NCBI GenBank assembly: GCA_000719695.1
Contig: JOHN01000076.1
Span: forward strand, 1-33,655
Reading direction: 5' to 3'
Source: Streptomyces sp. NRRL F-6131
Lineage (GTDB): Bacteria > Actinomycetota > Actinomycetes > Streptomycetales > Streptomycetaceae
Length of the DNA stretch: 33,655 nucleotides
Part shown: piece by piece, positions 33,565 to 33,655 of the stretch
Numbering within the stretch: position 1 is the first letter of the stretch
Layout: every line of letters begins with the position of its first letter
The notes under the pieces: model-generated
The model's input: the letters and a program-made list of their open reading frames with translations, nothing else
Database searches by the model: none
Told to the model about the DNA's origin: nothing
Program-made: the position numbers and the translations under genes

Positions 33565-33655
33565 CCGGGTCGGGCGGCCCGGGGGTGGGCGCACGACGAG
33601 TGCCTAGGGTACCTGGTCCGGGGGGTGGTGTGGTGCAGGTGGTCGGGGGGTGGGG

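Overview
The window is chromosomal DNA of a high-GC actinomycete, most likely a Streptomyces or Kitasatospora relative. Pointers are the very high G+C with third-position bias, a DasR-type dre site in a GH18 chitinase promoter, an LPXTG-anchored choice-of-anchor-A protein, a family S37 tripeptidyl aminopeptidase, a Pmt-type protein O-mannosyltransferase, and several apparently leaderless mRNAs. Genes sit on both strands in short units separated by strong GC hairpins.

Layout. 1-322: 3' end of a peptidoglycan-binding protein. 364-3615 (minus): pmt, the permease fetB, a manganese (yybP-ykoY) riboswitch and a TMEM165/GDT1 metal transporter. 3787-5856: MFS efflux pump and divergent MarR regulator with a palindrome between them. 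5997-8149: secreted chitinase with a dre-overlapped promoter. 8150-10972: lipoprotein, DoxX, MarC and FMN reductase. 11024-13891: AsnC regulator divergent from tryptophan 2,3-dioxygenase and kynureninase (tryptophan to anthranilate, with the formamidase absent here). 13987-15639: clan GH-A-like protein divergent from a leaderless TetR. 15722-17266: LPSTG surface protein. 17498-18199: Sfp-type phosphopantetheinyl transferase, followed by a 15-bp minisatellite. 18432-21431: two membrane proteins, a leaderless XRE regulator and a two-module Lrp/AsnC regulator. 21530-22345: inositol-monophosphatase-like protein. 22349-25551 (minus): operon tetR-aidB-amidohydrolase, the last gene interrupted by a 38-nt hairpin segment. 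25731-28281: two secreted peptidases. 28437-31916: metallophosphoesterase whose frame has no stop and runs antisense into a Clp-family ATPase. 32155-33564: a visibly lower-GC, horizontally acquired patch with an unrecognised 337-aa gene, a decayed tyrosine-recombinase tail and tRNA-Val(UAC).

The points most worth a second look are: (i) the orphan 337-aa gene beside the integrase remnant and tRNA, with overlapping palindromes just upstream of its likely -10; (ii) the amidohydrolase whose metal-binding HxH motif is interrupted by a hairpin segment that carries a ribosome-binding site for the downstream part; (iii) the stop-less metallophosphoesterase overlapping clp at a low-complexity repeat; (iv) the Mn riboswitch/GDT1 unit placed behind an O-mannosyltransferase operon. 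No CRISPR array, intact insertion sequence, prophage or biosynthetic gene cluster is visible.
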